Program-made: the position numbers and the translations under genes
The notes under the pieces: model-generated
Database searches by the model: none
Seen by the model: the letters and a program-made list of their open reading frames with translations, nothing else
Told to the model about the DNA's origin: nothing
In this document: piece after piece, positions 62,255-64,000 of the stretch
Layout of the letters: the number at the start of each line of letters is the position of its first letter
Numbering within the stretch: position 1 is the stretch's first letter
Source: Saccharomycopsis fibuligera x Saccharomycopsis cf. fibuligera
Taxonomy: Eukaryota > Ascomycota > Saccharomycetes > Ascoideales > Saccharomycopsidaceae
Length of the DNA: 64,000 bases
Assembly: GCA_001936135.1 (NCBI GenBank)
Contig: CP012816.1
Coordinates: forward strand, 248,001-312,000
Reading direction: 5' to 3'

Positions 62255-64000
62255 TCAAGCAACTCCAATACGACGGCAAACGACATACAACAGCAACGCA
62301 AACAAAAACATACAGGTAGTTATGGTAAAAAACCAACGAAGTCCCTCGGAAAATTGACCAGGAACTACGACATTCATACCCCAAAGCCCAGTAATGACAT
62401 TCATAGGTAAAACAATTGTCCCAAGAATAGTGAGTTTACTCAACACGTCATTCATATCATTATTAACTTTAGTCATATCAATATTTAATTGTGCCAAATA
62501 ATTGGAATGCGATCTAGCAAGAAGTTTTTCACAATGGTTTAAAGTTTGTACCATGGTTATTATGTGATCTTGGATGTCACCCAAATACATGCCAATTTCG
62601 GATCTTGAAGTGCTACTGTTGTTGTTGCCATTTCCATTGCCAGCACCATTAGCGTTGCTGAAAGTGTTGCTAATGCTATTTCCATTTCCATTGATATTGG
62701 AAATGCCAATGCTACTGCTGTTGAGAGCAGCATTTGCTGCATTTACAGCAGCCAATGAATCACTTTTCGGAGCAAAATTTTCATTGCATTTTTTGGAAAA
62801 TCCCTTGATAACATCAGCCTTAGATCCTAGAAGTCTCAGTAGACTCATAACCTTTTTCCGTGATTCGCCAATACGTCTCAACATGTCACCCTTTCTTTGC
62901 CATTCCATTGATGTGGTCGTGGACATGCTGCTAGCTGAACCGCTGGAACTTGATGAAGCAAAACTGCGACTCGATCTCATTGACCGCACTGATCTAATTG
63001 ACCTCTTGTCTGCTGCTACTACTGACGCTGAAGCAGCTTGAGCTGCAGCTGGAGCTGTTTGGTAATACGGCGCTGATGAAGTTGATGGATTGTTGCGAGA
63101 TAACATTGGTGGCCTCATTTTTTTAGTATATGCCTTTTCCAACTCATCTTCATCTTCTTCATCTTCTTCCATTTCGGATTCTAGATCACTATCTGAATCT
63201 TCACCGCTTTGCATCTTAATAATTTCGTCTTCGATGGTACCGACTTCTCCCTCTAGTAGCTCAATCATTGGCCCAAACGCATCAGTAATATCATCAATTA
63301 GGGCATATGCAATCCAATCAGTAGATACTGTTAAATAGTCTCTGAGCAAACGACACCGTCTTCTAACATTGACAGGGTGTGGAGTTGGTGCGAAATGAAA
63401 AGTTAACACTCCTTCACGAAAAACAATAATGTAAATATTCAAAGGTTGAAGCTCATCCTTTTTAGAATTGTACTGCCGTTTTCTGGCTATTGTGCTGGTA
63501 GCGTCTTTACTAGAGGCTGGAAATCTTCGATAAGTACCAGAATCTTCGTCATTTTTCAATAAGTCATGATTGTAATTCCAAAGCTTTTGCGAATATTTTT
63601 TTACCAAAATTTTGATTCTTTCAGTCACTGAGATATGATAATTTTTATAAAGCTCATCATCATCAGCTCCATTAAGGTGAAGCTCATTTTTTTCCTTGAT
63701 TTTCATTTTTTCCCGCACAATATCAAATGATCTAAAACAGATGAAATAATAGTCATTGAAAAGTTCCACTTTTTCTCTAGTTTCTCCTAAAAATATATCT
63801 TCTGTTGTTAAAGGATGAATGCCAAATGCTTTACTAACAACTTTCATTTCTTCTTCAGTAGGGTTGAGAATGTCTAGCCAAAAGATACTGCTTGCGTTAT
63901 CATTTCCGCTGGCTTTGGAGCCAGAATATTTAAGGCCAGAATCAGTAAGTTGGGATGGTATTGGTGTTGATCCTCTAGTATTATTTGTGTCGTTACCATC
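62255..64000 (-). CDS. MNR2: vacuolar magnesium transporter Mnr2 (CorA family), 5' end outside window
   Basis: The frame stays open from the stop at 62255 to the window edge, giving 581 visible residues. The ATG at 63847 is internal, because 51 further codons upstream continue without a stop and carry the conserved FWLDILNPTEEEM. The CorA-type core includes KAFGIHPLTTEDIFLGETRE, VYIIVF-GVLTFHFAPTPHP, WIAYALIDDITDAFGP, MLRRIGESRKKVMSLLRLLG and the GMN signature (GLWGMNVVVPGQ) before the last membrane helix. GETREKVELFNDYYF-CFRSFDI fits Mnr2 better than Alr1. Mnr2 releases stored Mg2+ from the vacuole. Ser/Asn-rich inserts and a Glu/Asp run interrupt the cytosolic domain. Confidence 0.92.
   Translation of the reverse strand, partial: DGNDTNNTRGSTPIPSQLTDSGLKYSGSKASGNDNASSIFWLDILNPTEEEMKVVSKAFGIHPLTTEDIFLGETREKVELFNDYYFICFRSFDIVREKMKIKEKNELHLNGADDDELYKNYHISVTERIKILVKKYSQKLWNYNHDLLKNDEDSGTYRRFPASSKDATSTIARKRQYNSKKDELQPLNIYIIVFREGVLTFHFAPTPHPVNVRRRCRLLRDYLTVSTDWIAYALIDDITDAFGPMIELLEGEVGTIEDEIIKMQSGEDSDSDLESEMEEDEEDEDELEKAYTKKMRPPMLSRNNPSTSSAPYYQTAPAAAQAASASVVAADKRSIRSVRSMRSSRSFASSSSSGSASSMSTTTSMEWQRKGDMLRRIGESRKKVMSLLRLLGSKADVIKGFSKKCNENFAPKSDSLAAVNAANAALNSSSIGISNINGNGNSISNTFSNANGAGNGNGNNNSSTSRSEIGMYLGDIQDHIITMVQTLNHCEKLLARSHSNYLAQLNIDMTKVNNDMNDVLSKLTILGTIVLPMNVITGLWGMNVVVPGQFSEGLRWFFTITTCMFLFALLLYVVCRRIGVA

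Overview
This window is nuclear DNA of a budding yeast, most likely a CTG-Ser clade species of the Candida/Lodderomyces group. The genes encode classic yeast proteins (Sec4, Pdi1, Atg13, eIF5B, Ssy5, Rei1, Mnr2). The five spliceosomal introns I could place have yeast signals: GTATGT or GTAAGT donors and a perfect TACTAAC branch site. CTG codons are scarce in the conserved genes. The one in the beta-mannosidase (36711-36713) falls where that family usually has serine, which argues for CTG read as Ser. Long Asp, Gln and Asn runs and A/T homopolymers of 20-45 bp fit a Lodderomyces-like genome, but the exact species is inference.

Layout. 1-2.3 kb: no gene. 2.3-6.6 kb: a 1452-residue low-complexity protein with an N-terminal Mks1/AreA-type (DUF1752-like) motif. 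6.6-10.6 kb: long promoter-like gap with a strong palindrome and one doubtful ORF. 10.7-12.3 kb: invertase. 13.1-14.1 kb: malate dehydrogenase ending in AKL. 15.3-16.8 kb: PDI1. 18.4-19.0 kb: SEC4. 19.9-20.7 kb: ACB1 (one intron). 21.4-22.6 kb: a zinc alcohol dehydrogenase with one intron, ending in SKL. 24.0-27.4 kb: ATG13 (two introns and an upstream ORF). 28.4-31.2 kb: FUN12/eIF5B. 32.0-34.6 kb: YME2. 35.3-38.1 kb: beta-mannosidase. 40.6-45.9 kb: tandem CAN1-like permeases that share a nearly identical internal block. 47.0-47.7 kb: TMH11 (one intron). 48.6-49.7 kb: a Pex11/Pex25-like protein. 50.7-51.5 kb: SFK1. 52.3-54.6 kb: SSY5. 55.5-56.4 kb: an unrecognised acidic protein. 57.5 kb: tRNA-Glu(UUC). 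59.0-59.8 kb: a decayed relic of adenylosuccinate synthetase (ADE12). 60.2-61.6 kb: REI1. 62.3-64.0 kb: 3' part of MNR2, running off the window.

Two loose themes stand out. Peroxisome and fatty-acid metabolism: malate dehydrogenase-AKL, ACB1, the SKL-tagged alcohol dehydrogenase and the Pex11-like gene. Amino-acid sensing and uptake: SSY5, two basic amino-acid permeases and an Mks1-like regulator. These are ordinary scattered eukaryotic genes, not an operon or island. I see no CRISPR array, prokaryotic defence system or intact transposon. The most noteworthy observations are the ADE12 relic, the permease gene-conversion tract, the ATG13 upstream ORF whose stop overlaps the main start, and two long inverted repeats in promoters.
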